A stretch of DNA of 64,000 bases from positions 248,001-312,000 of the forward strand of contig NZ_VEVQ02000003.1 of NCBI RefSeq assembly GCF_006491595.2, read 5' to 3'. A model generated the notes under the pieces. It saw nothing but the letters and a program-made list of their open reading frames with translations, searched no databases and was not told where the DNA came from. Below are positions 1 through 7,289 of the stretch, piece by piece. This DNA comes from Flavobacterium jejuense. Lineage in GTDB: Bacteria > Bacteroidota > Bacteroidia > Flavobacteriales > Flavobacteriaceae. Numbering within the stretch: the first letter of the stretch is position 1; each line of letters begins with the position of its first letter. The translations under genes and the position numbers were made by a program.

Positions 1-54
1 ATTTTTGTCAAGTAGAAAGTATTCTTTTTGCCTGACCTTTGTCGCTAAATATAA

Positions 55-504
55 ATGTTTAGCAAAATGTCAAAATTAATAAGAACGGAAATTCTAATTA
101 ACGTATCCCCAAAAAAGGTTTGGACAATTCTTCAAAAATTTGAAGACTACCCAAATTGGAATCCTTTTATAAATTTAATAAAAGGAGATTTTAAAGTTGG
201 AAATCAAATAAAGGTAACTATAACACCACCTGGTTCTAAACCGATGACTTTTAAACCGAAAGTATTAACCTATAAGTTCAATAAAGAATTAAGTTGGCTT
301 GGTAGTTTATTGTTTACAGGTATTTTTGATGGGGCACACAAATTTGAACTTATTGACAATGGAAATGGAACAACAACTTTTATTCAAAGTGAAAATTTTA
401 AAGGAATACTCGTGCCTCTTTTCAAAAATAGTTTAGAAAAAAATACAAAAAATGGTTTTGAACTTATGAACTTGAAATTGAAAGAATTGGCTGAATCTAA
501 ATAA
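55..504 (+). CDS. SRPBCC (START-like) family protein
   Basis: A 149-residue protein with the usual SRPBCC opening: a short strand, then VSPKKVWTILQKFEDYPNWNPFI at about residues 18-40, and later GxxxWxGxL- and FxLxxxxxGTTxF-like stretches. That pattern marks a small-ligand-binding helix-grip fold used by polyketide cyclase-like and lipid-binding proteins. No signal peptide, so probably cytosolic. A second ATG at 67 is equally plausible as the start. A near-consensus -7 box (GACCTTTG, 35-42) lies just upstream, so the leader would be short. It is followed 48 bp later by a Crp/Fnr regulator. The ligand cannot be read from the sequence. Confidence 0.8.
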   Translation: MFSKMSKLIRTEILINVSPKKVWTILQKFEDYPNWNPFINLIKGDFKVGNQIKVTITPPGSKPMTFKPKVLTYKFNKELSWLGSLLFTGIFDGAHKFELIDNGNGTTTFIQSENFKGILVPLFKNSLEKNTKNGFELMNLKLKELAESK

Positions 505-552
505 TAACTACCGCTATAAACTCTTGTAACTCACTTTTACTAACTTGCGACC

Positions 553-1122
553 ATGAAAGAATTGACAGAATACATCTTACAGTTTGGAAATTTAAACAAA
601 CAGCAAATTGACTTGATAGAAAGAAAAACAACTGTATTAGAGTTGAAAAAGGGTGAGTACTTTTCTGAAGCTGGAAAAATACCACAGCAAGTAGGTATTA
701 TTGTAGAAGGAATTCTTCGTGTTTGTTATTACAATAATAAAGGTGAAGAAATCACACGTTATTTTATAGATGAAAACCACTTGGTTGTCGATATAAAAAA
801 CTTTGAGGCAAATACAGAATCTGCCGAATATGTACAAGCAATTACGGATTGTAAATTATTCGTGTTTTCTAAACAAGCTTGGGAAGAACTTTTAAACACC
901 ATAGTTGGTTGGGATGCCATTGTAAACAAAATAATTAAAAAAGCATTAATCATAAAATTAGAACGAAGAAGTCCTTTAATAGAGCAAGATGCAACTGCAC
1001 GTTATTTGGCTTTTTTGAAAAAATATCCAAAGCTTACGAACCGTATTCCGTTGTCCTATTTGGCTTCATATTTAGGTATTACCCAATCTACATTAAGTAG
1101 AGTAAGAAAAAATCTTAATTAA
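553..1122 (+). CDS. Crp/Fnr-family transcriptional regulator (copy 1)
   Basis: A 189-residue regulator with an N-terminal cyclic-nucleotide-binding-like beta-barrel (about residues 20-115, containing GEYFSEAGKIPQQVGIIVEG) and a C-terminal helix-turn-helix (IPLSYLASYLGITQSTLSRVRKN). It lacks the cysteine cluster of Fnr proteins, so iron-sulfur sensing is unlikely. This subclass is common beside small redox genes in Bacteroidota. It is clearly paralogous to the regulator at 11452-12018. The ABM monooxygenase follows 78 bp downstream with an operator-like site in between. Its own upstream region has only a half-site (TATAAA ending at 520) at the expected distance from a weak -7 box. Confidence 0.9.
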   Translation: MKELTEYILQFGNLNKQQIDLIERKTTVLELKKGEYFSEAGKIPQQVGIIVEGILRVCYYNNKGEEITRYFIDENHLVVDIKNFEANTESAEYVQAITDCKLFVFSKQAWEELLNTIVGWDAIVNKIIKKALIIKLERRSPLIEQDATARYLAFLKKYPKLTNRIPLSYLASYLGITQSTLSRVRKNLN

Positions 1123-1129
1123 GGCGTTT

Positions 1130-1145
1130 TTTGATATAAGGCAAA
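1130..1145. promoter_or_regulatory. Putative Crp/Fnr operator upstream of the ABM gene
   Basis: TTTGATATAAGGCAAA: the outer arms TTTG and CAAA are symmetric and the right arm GGCAAA is a good half-site. It resembles TTTACCAAATGGTAAA at 12027 and TTTACCAAATGATAAA at 11404. Its centre is 36.5 bp from the end of a near-consensus -7 box, the same distance as for the SDR site at 12027. Binding is inferred. Confidence 0.5.
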
Positions 1146-1166
1146 AGATTTTGTTTTTGAGAGCTG

Positions 1167-1174
1167 CACTTTTG
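1167..1174 (+). promoter_or_regulatory. -7 promoter element of the ABM gene
   Basis: CACTTTTG matches the Bacteroidota -7 consensus TAnnTTTG at 7 of 8 positions (5 of the 6 fixed bases). It lies 26 bp before the start codon. No clear -33 TTG is present, which fits dependence on an activator at the site just upstream. Confidence 0.45.
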
Positions 1175-1200
1175 TATCATCAATTTAAAATAATAATAAG

Positions 1201-1524
1201 ATGGTAGAAAAAATAAATAGCTACGTTACCGTGCTTTGGGAAGCAAAAGCTAAAAAAGGAATGGAATCCAAAATGAAGACATTTATTACCAATGCTGTTA
1301 CTGCATCACGTTACGAATTTGGATGTATCGACTACGAAGCTCACGAAGTTGAGGGGCAATCAGGAAAATTTATCATATTAGAACGTTGGGTAAGTATGGA
1401 AGCACTTCAAGAGCATTTGAATTCACCAAGAGTCAAAGAAAAAGGACCTGAACTGGTAGAAATGATGGCAGGTTCTATAGAAGATGGTATCCGTTTTTTA
1501 CATCCTTTTCGTCCTATACAATAA
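1201..1524 (+). CDS. Antibiotic biosynthesis monooxygenase (ABM)-family protein
   Basis: A 107-residue single ABM domain: an N-terminal strand YVTVLWEAKAKKGMESKMK, a central EFGCIDYEAHEV strand, then FIILERWVSMEALQEHLNSPRVKE and a C-terminal FLHPF strand. The layout and length match YgiN-like quinol monooxygenases, which act as small cytosolic dimers on quinols or related electron-rich substrates. Downstream of a Crp/Fnr gene, with a putative operator and -7 box between them. A decayed second copy lies at 8904-9205. The substrate is unknown; the quinol role is inferred from family precedent. Confidence 0.87.
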   Translation: MVEKINSYVTVLWEAKAKKGMESKMKTFITNAVTASRYEFGCIDYEAHEVEGQSGKFIILERWVSMEALQEHLNSPRVKEKGPELVEMMAGSIEDGIRFLHPFRPIQ

Positions 1525-1545
1525 ACTTATTTGTAATCAAACTAG

Positions 1546-1573
1546 AGCCCTGAAATTAATTTTAGGGCTTTTG
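1546..1573 (+). terminator. Intrinsic terminator after the ABM gene
   Basis: AGCCCT (1546-1551) pairs with AGGGCT (1564-1569) through an A/T-rich stem extension, followed by TTTT. The same hairpin, one G shorter, follows the decayed ABM copy at about 9228-9253. Confidence 0.7.
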
Positions 1574-1600
1574 ACAAGCGAAATTTGTAAATAAGACAGA

Positions 1601-1922
1601 TATGAAATGTTTGGTGGTGTACAGATGTTCTTTTATGATAGAGAATCGTGGAAAGAAAATTGGGAAGAACTTACCGTGTTTTTTGACTTCCCAATAGAAA
1701 TTAGGAAAATAATTTACACTACAAATCTAATCGAAAACCTTAATGGAAAGATTAAAAAATACATAAAAAAAATAATTATCTTTCCCCACAGATGACGCTG
1801 TTTTAAAATCCGTATATATAGCTCTGAGAGAAGCAACCGAAAAAGGGTCAATGCCAATCCAAAACTAGGGATTAATCCTCAATCAGTTCTTAACTATATT
1901 TGAAAAAAGGGTTCAACTTTAA
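1601..1922 (+). pseudogene. IS256-family (Mutator-like) transposase remnant, C-terminal part
   Basis: Translation from about 1620 gives the end of an IS256 transposase: SWKENWEELTVFFDFPIEIR, then KIIYTTNLIENLNGKIKKYI. At the CCCC run near 1785 the frame shifts by +1 and continues as [20 protein letters not shown] and GLILNQFLTIFEKRVQL, ending at 1922. An in-frame TAG at about 1866 stands where the family has a tryptophan (NWGLILNQF). So there is a large N-terminal deletion, a frameshift and a nonsense codon. No DDE catalytic core survives, and the fragment cannot move by itself. A shorter trace of the same sequence lies at 9284. Confidence 0.88.
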
Positions 1923-1950
1923 TATAAAAGTCAAACCCCATTATTATTAA

Positions 1951-1975
1951 TTTACACACTTTGCGAGATAGTGTC
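1951..1975 (+). repeat. Right terminal inverted repeat of the IS256 remnant
   Basis: The stretch beginning TTTACACACTTTGCGAGATA and ending GTGTC closely resembles the IS256-family terminal repeat (its reverse reads GA-ACTATCTCG...GTGTGTAAA). It lies 28 bp after the transposase stop, as expected. No left terminal repeat is visible. Confidence 0.7.
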
Positions 1976-2047
1976 TGTAGAAAAGGAAATTAATGAAATA
2001 TTAGAATTCAAATGAATAAGTGAAATCTATTATTTTAAAGTAATCTT

Positions 2048-2389
2048 CTATTTGCCAATTATTTCTTTACGAAAGTGAACACCCCAATCTAAAATTTCAT
2101 CAAGCAACTTTTTCATTGACAAACCCAGTGGTGTTAGAGAATATTCAACAGTTACTGGCATACTATCATAGAGTTTTCGCTTGATTATTTTATTTGTTTC
2201 TAGCACTTTTAATTCTTGCGAAAGCATCTTTGGTGAAATATCTACAATATCTCTTTGTAGTTCACCAAATCTTTTGTTGCCAAATGTCAGAGCAACTATT
2301 ATAGGTATTCTCCATTTACCCTGAATAACTTCTAAAACATCTCTAGTTACTAACATTTTATGTTGACAAACTTCTTCTTTCTGATTCAT
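2048..2389 (-). CDS. HxlR-family transcriptional regulator (A)
   Basis: A 113-residue winged-helix protein of the HxlR/DUF24 type: the N-terminal CQHKMLVTRDVLEVIQGKWR, then LxFGNKRFGELQRDI, ISPKMLSQELKVLE and a beta wing with YSLTPLG. Cys8 sits where thiol-sensing members such as YodB carry their redox cysteine. Divergently transcribed from the YceI gene with a perfect palindrome between them, so it probably represses itself and YceI. Quinone or thiol stress as the signal is inferred from the family and from the retained cysteine. Confidence 0.92.
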   Translation of the reverse strand: MNQKEEVCQHKMLVTRDVLEVIQGKWRIPIIVALTFGNKRFGELQRDIVDISPKMLSQELKVLETNKIIKRKLYDSMPVTVEYSLTPLGLSMKKLLDEILDWGVHFRKEIIGK

Positions 2390-2419
2390 TTTTATTTTAC
2401 TTACTTAAAGGTAACTACT

Positions 2420-2438
2420 TACTTATAGGTAATAAGTA
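2420..2438. promoter_or_regulatory. HxlR operator candidate between hxlR(A) and yceI
   Basis: A perfect inverted repeat TACTTAT-AGGTA-ATAAGTA (7-bp arms, 5-bp spacer). The left arm is also part of a direct repeat: ACTTACTTAAAGGTAA precedes ACTTACTTATAGGTAA by 20 bp. It lies between the divergent starts and just before the YceI -7 box, an ideal place for repression. Confidence 0.65.
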
Positions 2439-2460
2439 TATATTGAATAGCAAAAGTATA

Positions 2461-2468
2461 TAATTTTG
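2461..2468 (+). promoter_or_regulatory. -7 promoter element of yceI
   Basis: TAATTTTG, a full match to TAnnTTTG, 29 bp before the YceI start codon. No well-spaced -33 TTG was found; the nearest is only 15 bp away. Confidence 0.55.
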
Positions 2469-2497
2469 TCAAATAAAAATAAAATTTAATAAAAATC

Positions 2498-3034
2498 ATG
2501 ACAAATTCAAAAAAATGGGTAATTGACCCAATGCATTCAGAAGTATTATTTAAAATTAAACACTTAGTCATTTCAACAGTAACAGGTTCTTTTAACAAAT
2601 TTGAAGGAAACATAATCACCACCGAAGATAGTTTTAATAATGCAAAAATTAATTTTTCAATAGATGTAAAAAGCATTGATACCAATCAGGAACAGCGTGA
2701 TGCACATTTACAAAGTGGCGATTTTTTTGCTGCTGAAGAATTTCCAAATATTATTTTTGAATCTACTTCATTTAATTTTAATGGTAGTCCTCACAACAAA
2801 CTAATTGGTAATTTAACAATGAAAGGAGTTACAAAACCAGTTGAATTAAATGTTGATTATGGAGGATCAGAAGATAATGGACACGGTGTTTTAAAACATG
2901 GATTTGAAGTAACAGGAATTGTTAATAGAATAGAATTTGGAATGACATGGAATAAATTGACTGATACTGGTGGACTAGGCTTAGGAGAAAACATTAAATT
3001 GATTGCTAATATTCAGGTGGCAGAAGAAATTTAA
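2498..3034 (+). CDS. YceI-family lipid-binding protein
   Basis: A 178-residue YceI domain with the usual landmarks: opening WxIDPMHSEVLFKIKHLVISTVTG, SIDTNQEQRDAHLQSGDFF, FPNIIFEST, GNLTMKGVTKPVELNV and the closing RIEFGMTWN...LGLGENIKL. YceI proteins are lipocalin-like barrels that bind isoprenoid chains such as quinones. This copy has no signal peptide, unlike periplasmic YceI, so it is probably cytosolic. It is controlled from a shared intergenic region with HxlR(A). It ends 102 bp before the MDR oxidoreductase, which has its own -7 box. Confidence 0.93.
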   Translation: MTNSKKWVIDPMHSEVLFKIKHLVISTVTGSFNKFEGNIITTEDSFNNAKINFSIDVKSIDTNQEQRDAHLQSGDFFAAEEFPNIIFESTSFNFNGSPHNKLIGNLTMKGVTKPVELNVDYGGSEDNGHGVLKHGFEVTGIVNRIEFGMTWNKLTDTGGLGLGENIKLIANIQVAEEI

Positions 3035-3105
3035 GAGAGAATAGTATATTCACTTTTGACTATTACAAAGTCAAATTCGGTTACTTTTATATTTTATTTG
3101 ATATT

Positions 3106-3113
3106 TAATTTTG
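3106..3113 (+). promoter_or_regulatory. -7 promoter element of the MDR-AraC operon
   Basis: TAATTTTG, a full consensus match, lies 23 bp upstream of the ATG at 3137. It falls inside the upstream extension that opens at a TTG at 3056, which argues that translation starts at 3137. Confidence 0.55.
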
Positions 3114-3136
3114 CCTTAACATTAAATTATATAAAA

Positions 3137-4099
3137 ATGAAAGCAATAAGAATTGATGAGTTTGGAGGTACAGAAGTTTTAAAATTAGTAAATATTGACC
3201 GTCCAATTCCAGAAAATGATGAAATTTTAGTTAAGGTGTATTCAAGCAGTGTAAATCCTGTTGACTGTACTATGAGAAATGGTGGTAATGAAATTTTAAG
3301 ACCATTTTTAAAATTACCAATGATTTTAGGTTGCGATGTTGCAGGTATTGTTGAAGAAGTTGGTAGCGAAGTAACAAACTTTAAAAAAGGTGATGCAGTG
3401 TATGGCTGTCCTAATTTTCCAGGTGATGGAAGTTATGCCGAATTTGTGGCTGCAAAATCTAATAGATTTGCAATTAAGCCTAGCAACATTTCTTTCAACC
3501 ACGCAGCTGCTGTACCATTAACATCTTTAGTTGCATGGGAAGGTATTTTTGAATTAGGTAAGTTAGAAAAAGGACAAAAAATTCTAATTCAAGGAGCTTC
3601 AGGTGGTGTTGGTAGCTTTGCAGTGCAGATTGCAAAAGCAAAAGGTGCTTATGTTATAGGTGTTGCCTCAACCGATAATGTTGAATATTTAAAGCAATTA
3701 GGTTGCGATGAAGTTTTTGATTATAAATCTCAAGATTTTGAAAACATCTTAAAAAATATAGATTTGGTTTTCGATGCTTCACCAATTAGAAATGATATTG
3801 ATCGATTAAAATCTGTAAAAGTTTTAAAAAATGGTGGTATTTTTGTAAGTGTTAATGTTGATTATCCTTTTAGTGAAATCGTGAATGAAGAAATGGATAA
3901 TAAAAATGTTATTGGAAAAATGGTTGCTGGTCAAAATCATGCAAACTTATCTGAAATTGCAGAACTAATTAGTGAAAACAAAGTTAATGTTTTTGTGAGT
4001 AAAGTATTTCCTTTAGAACAAGTAGCTGAAGCACACAAGGAAAGTGAAACATGGCATGTTCGTGGTAAATTAGTTTTAGAAGTAAGAAAAGAAATTTAA
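3137..4099 (+). CDS. NADP-dependent MDR oxidoreductase (zinc-independent quinone-oxidoreductase type)
   Basis: A 320-residue medium-chain reductase from the chosen ATG (MKAIRIDEFGGTEVL). It has the GroES-like domain (SSSVNPVDCTMRNG, GCDVAGIVEEVGSEV, FKKGDAVYG) and a Rossmann domain with GASGGVGSFAVQIAKAKGA. The structural and catalytic zinc cysteines are absent, as in quinone reductases. An upstream in-frame TTG at 3056 would add 27 residues of improbable sequence and include the promoter, so it is rejected. The AraC regulator begins 2 bp after the stop, so the two are cotranscribed. Likely substrates are quinones or enones; the exact one is unknown. Confidence 0.9.
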   Translation: MKAIRIDEFGGTEVLKLVNIDRPIPENDEILVKVYSSSVNPVDCTMRNGGNEILRPFLKLPMILGCDVAGIVEEVGSEVTNFKKGDAVYGCPNFPGDGSYAEFVAAKSNRFAIKPSNISFNHAAAVPLTSLVAWEGIFELGKLEKGQKILIQGASGGVGSFAVQIAKAKGAYVIGVASTDNVEYLKQLGCDEVFDYKSQDFENILKNIDLVFDASPIRNDIDRLKSVKVLKNGGIFVSVNVDYPFSEIVNEEMDNKNVIGKMVAGQNHANLSEIAELISENKVNVFVSKVFPLEQVAEAHKESETWHVRGKLVLEVRKEI

Positions 4100-4101
4100 A
4101 A

Positions 4102-5034
4102 ATGAAAAATACTAAATTCCATAAAATAAAATCAATTCATGAATTTCATAAATTCAGAGAACTGCCTCCACCTGAGCATCCTTTAATAAGTATTATAAAT
4201 GTTGAAAATGTTAAAAGTATTAATAGCGACGAACCAAAAAATTTACTTTTAGATTTTTATGTTATAGCACTAAAGCAAAACTTCAATAATAAAGGAAGTG
4301 TTCTTTTAAAATATGGACAACAAAAATATGATTTTGATGAAGGTACTATGTCGTTTATGTCCCCAAATCAGGTTTTTAGTATTACTGTAGAAAATGAAAT
4401 TAAAATCAAACAATCAGGATGGGTTTTACTAGTCCATCCTGATTTTTTATGGAATACTGCTTTGGCTAATAAAATAAAAAAATATGATTTTTTTGATTAT
4501 TCAGTCAACGAAGCTTTGTTTCTCTCTCAGAAAGAAGAAACAATCATTAATAATATTATTACAAGTATCAAACAAGAGTATTACTCTAATATAGATGATC
4601 ACACACAAGATGTAATAATTGCGCATTTAGAATTACTGCTTTCTTATGCAGAAAGGTTTTATCATAGACAATTTAATACTAGAAAAATAAGCAATCATCA
4701 AATTTTGGAAAAATTAGAAGTTTTGCTTACAAACTATTTTAATAGCGAAGATTTAAGTCAAAAAGGATTGCCAACTGTTCAATTTATCTCTGAAAATCTA
4801 AACGTTTCTATTAGTTACTTAAGTCGTTTATTGAAAAGATTAACTGGTCAAAGTACCCAACAACACATCCATGACAAGCTAATTGAAAAAGCAAAAAGTA
4901 AGCTCTCTACCACAGAATTATCTGTAAATGAAATTGCTTACGAATTAGGCTTTGAACATTCACAAAGCTTTAGTAAGTTGTTTAAGAGTAAAGTTGAAAT
5001 GAGTCCATTAGATTTTCGGGCTTCGTTTAATTAA
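4102..5034 (+). CDS. AraC-family transcriptional regulator (copy 1)
   Basis: A 310-residue regulator with an N-terminal cupin-like sensor half (IHEFHKFRELPPPEHPLISI, HPDFLWNTALANKIKKYDFF) and a C-terminal double helix-turn-helix at about residues 205-310 (LNVSISYLSRLLKRLTGQST, ELSVNEIAYELGFEHSQSFS, MSPLDFR). Begins 2 bp after the MDR stop, so translation is likely coupled. Paralogous over its full length to 10414-11328 and to the remnant at 12864-13122. All three follow an oxidoreductase, suggesting each senses the substrate or product of its partner enzyme. Confidence 0.93.
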   Translation: MKNTKFHKIKSIHEFHKFRELPPPEHPLISIINVENVKSINSDEPKNLLLDFYVIALKQNFNNKGSVLLKYGQQKYDFDEGTMSFMSPNQVFSITVENEIKIKQSGWVLLVHPDFLWNTALANKIKKYDFFDYSVNEALFLSQKEETIINNIITSIKQEYYSNIDDHTQDVIIAHLELLLSYAERFYHRQFNTRKISNHQILEKLEVLLTNYFNSEDLSQKGLPTVQFISENLNVSISYLSRLLKRLTGQSTQQHIHDKLIEKAKSKLSTTELSVNEIAYELGFEHSQSFSKLFKSKVEMSPLDFRASFN

Positions 5035-5101
5035 TTTAGAATCCATAAAAACCAAATACTGACTGTGAATTCAGCATTTAGTTCAATTGAATAATACCCT
5101 T

Positions 5102-5731
5102 TTACACAACTTCAATAGCAAATTCTTCTATCGGCAATCGTACTTTTTTCAGGCTTACCATATAATCATTTTCAGCATCGCGGTAGCCCAAAGCAAGCAA
5201 TACCACACTTTTTAATCCTTTTTCTTTTAACCCTAAAAGAGTATCAAATTTTGCTGCATCAAAACCTTCCATTGGAGTTGAATCTACTTGCAAATTAGCG
5301 GCAGCAATTAAGCCTGTGCCCAAACCAATATAGGCCTGCCTTGCCGACCAATTGAAATGCTCTTTATCTGTTCTGGAGAGCAATCCACCCACCATTGCAT
5401 TTTTATAATCCGCCAAATTTTCTATTGGCATATTTCTTTGGCTGGCTGCCAATTGTATATAGTTTTCTATCATTTCTTTTGTGACAGTATCAAAAGCAGC
5501 AAATACCAAAAGATGGGAAGCTTCACTAATTTGAGCATTAAAAGAATCTTTGCCTAATTCTTTTCTTAATTCTTGATTTTCAATTATCAAAACTCTATAG
5601 GTTTGCATACCTGTTGATGATGCCGATAAATTGATGGTTTCCACTATTTCATTCACTTTTTCGGTTGACACTTTTTTTTCGCTAAATTTTTTAGTAGCAT
5701 ATCTCCAGTTTAATACTTCTTTTAAATCCAT
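5102..5731 (-). CDS. Nitroreductase-family NAD(P)H-dependent oxidoreductase
   Basis: A 209-residue nitroreductase fold: LNWRYATKKF at the start (flavin phosphate contacts), SSTGMQTYRVLII, a central region with WSARQAYIGLGTGLIAAANL, and the C-terminal LLALGYRDAENDY-KKVR. These mark NfsB/YfkO-type FMN enzymes that reduce quinones, nitroaromatics and flavins with NAD(P)H. Divergent from HxlR(B), with both -7 boxes in the shared 109-bp gap. That arrangement is the standard HxlR-target pair. Converges on AraC copy 1; no terminator was seen in the 67-bp gap. Confidence 0.93.
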   Translation of the reverse strand: MDLKEVLNWRYATKKFSEKKVSTEKVNEIVETINLSASSTGMQTYRVLIIENQELRKELGKDSFNAQISEASHLLVFAAFDTVTKEMIENYIQLAASQRNMPIENLADYKNAMVGGLLSRTDKEHFNWSARQAYIGLGTGLIAAANLQVDSTPMEGFDAAKFDTLLGLKEKGLKSVVLLALGYRDAENDYMVSLKKVRLPIEEFAIEVV

Positions 5732-5759
5732 TTTTCGTTTATTTTAAAATTTTATAGGG

Positions 5760-5767
5760 CAAAATTA
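5760..5767 (-). promoter_or_regulatory. -7 promoter element of the nitroreductase gene
   Basis: On the minus strand the sequence reads TAATTTTG, a full TAnnTTTG match, 28 bp before the ATG at 5731. Confidence 0.55.
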
Positions 5768-5788
5768 TATTTAATAAGTGAATAAAAG

Positions 5789-5807
5789 TAACTTTGTGTC
5801 ATAAAGT
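5789..5807 (+). promoter_or_regulatory. -7 box of hxlR(B) overlapped by an inverted repeat
   Basis: TAACTTTG (5789-5796) matches TAnnTTTG. It overlaps ACTTT-GTGTCAT-AAAGT (5791-5807), an inverted repeat with 5-bp arms. Placement of the repeat over the -7 box fits autorepression by HxlR(B). The arms are short, so the operator call is tentative. Confidence 0.45.
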
Positions 5808-5840
5808 AATAGTGACAAACGAGTAACCAACTGACAAATT

Positions 5841-6194
5841 ATGGAAACGGAAGTAAAAACACCAGTTAAAGAATGTGCTAATGCCATATTAGCTATACAA
5901 GATGTAATGGATATTTTAGGCGGCAAATGGAAGGTGTCTATCATTACCTGTTTGTGTTTCGACAAAATGAGATACAGCGACTTGCTGAAAGAAGTAAAAG
6001 GTATTTCAGGCAAAATGCTCAGCAGGGAGCTGAAAGAGCTTGAAGCAAATGAGCTGATCACAAGAACTGTTTTGAATACCCAACCCATTACCGTAGAATA
6101 TGCCATTACTGAATACGGAGCTACTTTGGAAAATGTAACCAAAGTAATTGCCGCTTGGGGTTTAAATCACCGAAAAAAAATAATGGGGAAGTAA
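5841..6194 (+). CDS. HxlR-family transcriptional regulator (B)
   Basis: A 117-residue HxlR winged helix: ECANAILAIQDVMDILGGKW, KMRYSDLLKEVKGISGKMLSRELK and the wing segment QPITVEYAITEYG. Cys12 lies in the usual N-terminal sensing position. A second pair (Cys35 and Cys37, in ITCLCFD) is present but not generally conserved. Faces the nitroreductase gene across a shared promoter region and probably represses it until an electrophile or oxidant modifies the cysteine. Ends 28 bp before the convergent AraC gene. Confidence 0.92.
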   Translation: METEVKTPVKECANAILAIQDVMDILGGKWKVSIITCLCFDKMRYSDLLKEVKGISGKMLSRELKELEANELITRTVLNTQPITVEYAITEYGATLENVTKVIAAWGLNHRKKIMGK

Positions 6195-6222
6195 ACGTGT
6201 CTTTTAGCGAGCCAAGCAAGTT

Positions 6223-7197
6223 TTAATTGCTTTCGCTCATAGCAAACTTCTTAGGCTTCATGCCAATGTGTTCTTCAAATACTTTCCCAAAATGGCTAAG
6301 GTTTGTAAATCCTAACTTAAAGCCAACTTCCGATACATTAAGACTTTCTTCTTTAAGTAATCTTGCGGCTTCTTTCATGCGTATTTGTTGGTAATAGTCG
6401 TAGATACCCATTCCAAAAACCTGTGTGAATATTTTACGGAGTTTTAACTCATTCATGCTAGCAATTTTAAGTAAGTCAGCAATTGTAGCTGGCTTGTCTA
6501 ATTGTTTTACGAGAAAGTCTCGCACATTGTAAATGGTCACTATCTCATTAGCGGTTAAGTTTTTATGATTATTGTCTTTGCGTTTTGATAGGTCTCTGAA
6601 TAGGAAATATACCAATTCCAATGCTTTTAATTTAAAATAGAATTGTGCCAAGGCAATTTCTTTTTCTGATGTGATTTCGTGTATCACTCGTATAATATCT
6701 TCCGACATTATTTCTTCTATCCAAAACAGATTTTCTTGGTCTAGTAAATGTAGAAATGGCTCTTCTTCATCATTCAAAAATTCTTTTAAATAGCGATATG
6801 TAATTAATACAAGTAGCTGTTTTTTATGAATACTTTTTTCTATGGTCAGTTGATCGAATACATTTAGGGGACCAATCCTAATGTGCGGAATTTCTTCAAT
6901 GATATGGAAATCATCTGTTTCACTCGAATGCAGTCCGTCGTCAAAAACATTATTAAACGAGAGTAACAAACAAGGCTCAGAAGTGTCGGCAAATTGCCGC
7001 TCTATCATAAAGTCTTCCTGCGATACAAAACTGCGGGTCATCATGACCAAATCGGGTAAATAATCATAAATATTTAAAGTTGTAAACTTTACTTTGTCAA
7101 ATAGCTCCTTTACCTGTTTGGCATCCTCAACGCCTATTTTATGAGCAATGTCAATGAATTTCTCTATGTCTGTGTTTTTTATATTTAATTTACCCAT
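6223..7197 (-). CDS. AraC-family transcriptional regulator (unrelated N-terminus)
   Basis: A 324-residue regulator with a C-terminal AraC/XylS double helix-turn-helix at about residues 225-320 (PATIADLLKIASMNELKLRK, GMGIYDYYQQIRMKEAARLL, NVSEVGFKLGFTNLSHFGKV, GMKPKKF). The N-terminal 200 residues do not resemble the cupin half of the other AraC proteins here; the PchR-like layout is possible. Divergent from the FAD monooxygenase with a 92-bp shared gap, so that gene is the likely target. Confidence 0.9.
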   Translation of the reverse strand: MGKLNIKNTDIEKFIDIAHKIGVEDAKQVKELFDKVKFTTLNIYDYLPDLVMMTRSFVSQEDFMIERQFADTSEPCLLLSFNNVFDDGLHSSETDDFHIIEEIPHIRIGPLNVFDQLTIEKSIHKKQLLVLITYRYLKEFLNDEEEPFLHLLDQENLFWIEEIMSEDIIRVIHEITSEKEIALAQFYFKLKALELVYFLFRDLSKRKDNNHKNLTANEIVTIYNVRDFLVKQLDKPATIADLLKIASMNELKLRKIFTQVFGMGIYDYYQQIRMKEAARLLKEESLNVSEVGFKLGFTNLSHFGKVFEEHIGMKPKKFAMSESN

Positions 7198-7257
7198 CGT
7201 TAATTTATTCGAGTATTTTTATAATTTTTTCAAATATTTTATTTGTAAAAATAAAAA

Positions 7258-7265
7258 TAAATTTG
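7258..7265 (+). promoter_or_regulatory. -7 promoter element of the FAD monooxygenase
   Basis: TAAATTTG, a full TAnnTTTG match, 24 bp before the ATG at 7290. An out-of-frame ATG at 7280 is not used. Confidence 0.5.
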
Positions 7266-7289
7266 CATTATAATTTTAAATGAAGAAAA

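Noticed and set aside
505..520. Crp operator before crp copy 1
   Set aside because: Only the right half (TATAAA) matches, although at the expected distance; the left half does not, so I do not claim it.
3056..3136. TTG start giving a longer MDR protein
   Set aside because: The extension contains the -7 box TAATTTTG and unlikely protein sequence; ATG 3137 begins the family's conserved start.
5771..6142. 123-residue minus-strand frame over HxlR(B)
   Set aside because: Overlaps a clear HxlR gene on the other strand and the divergent promoter region.
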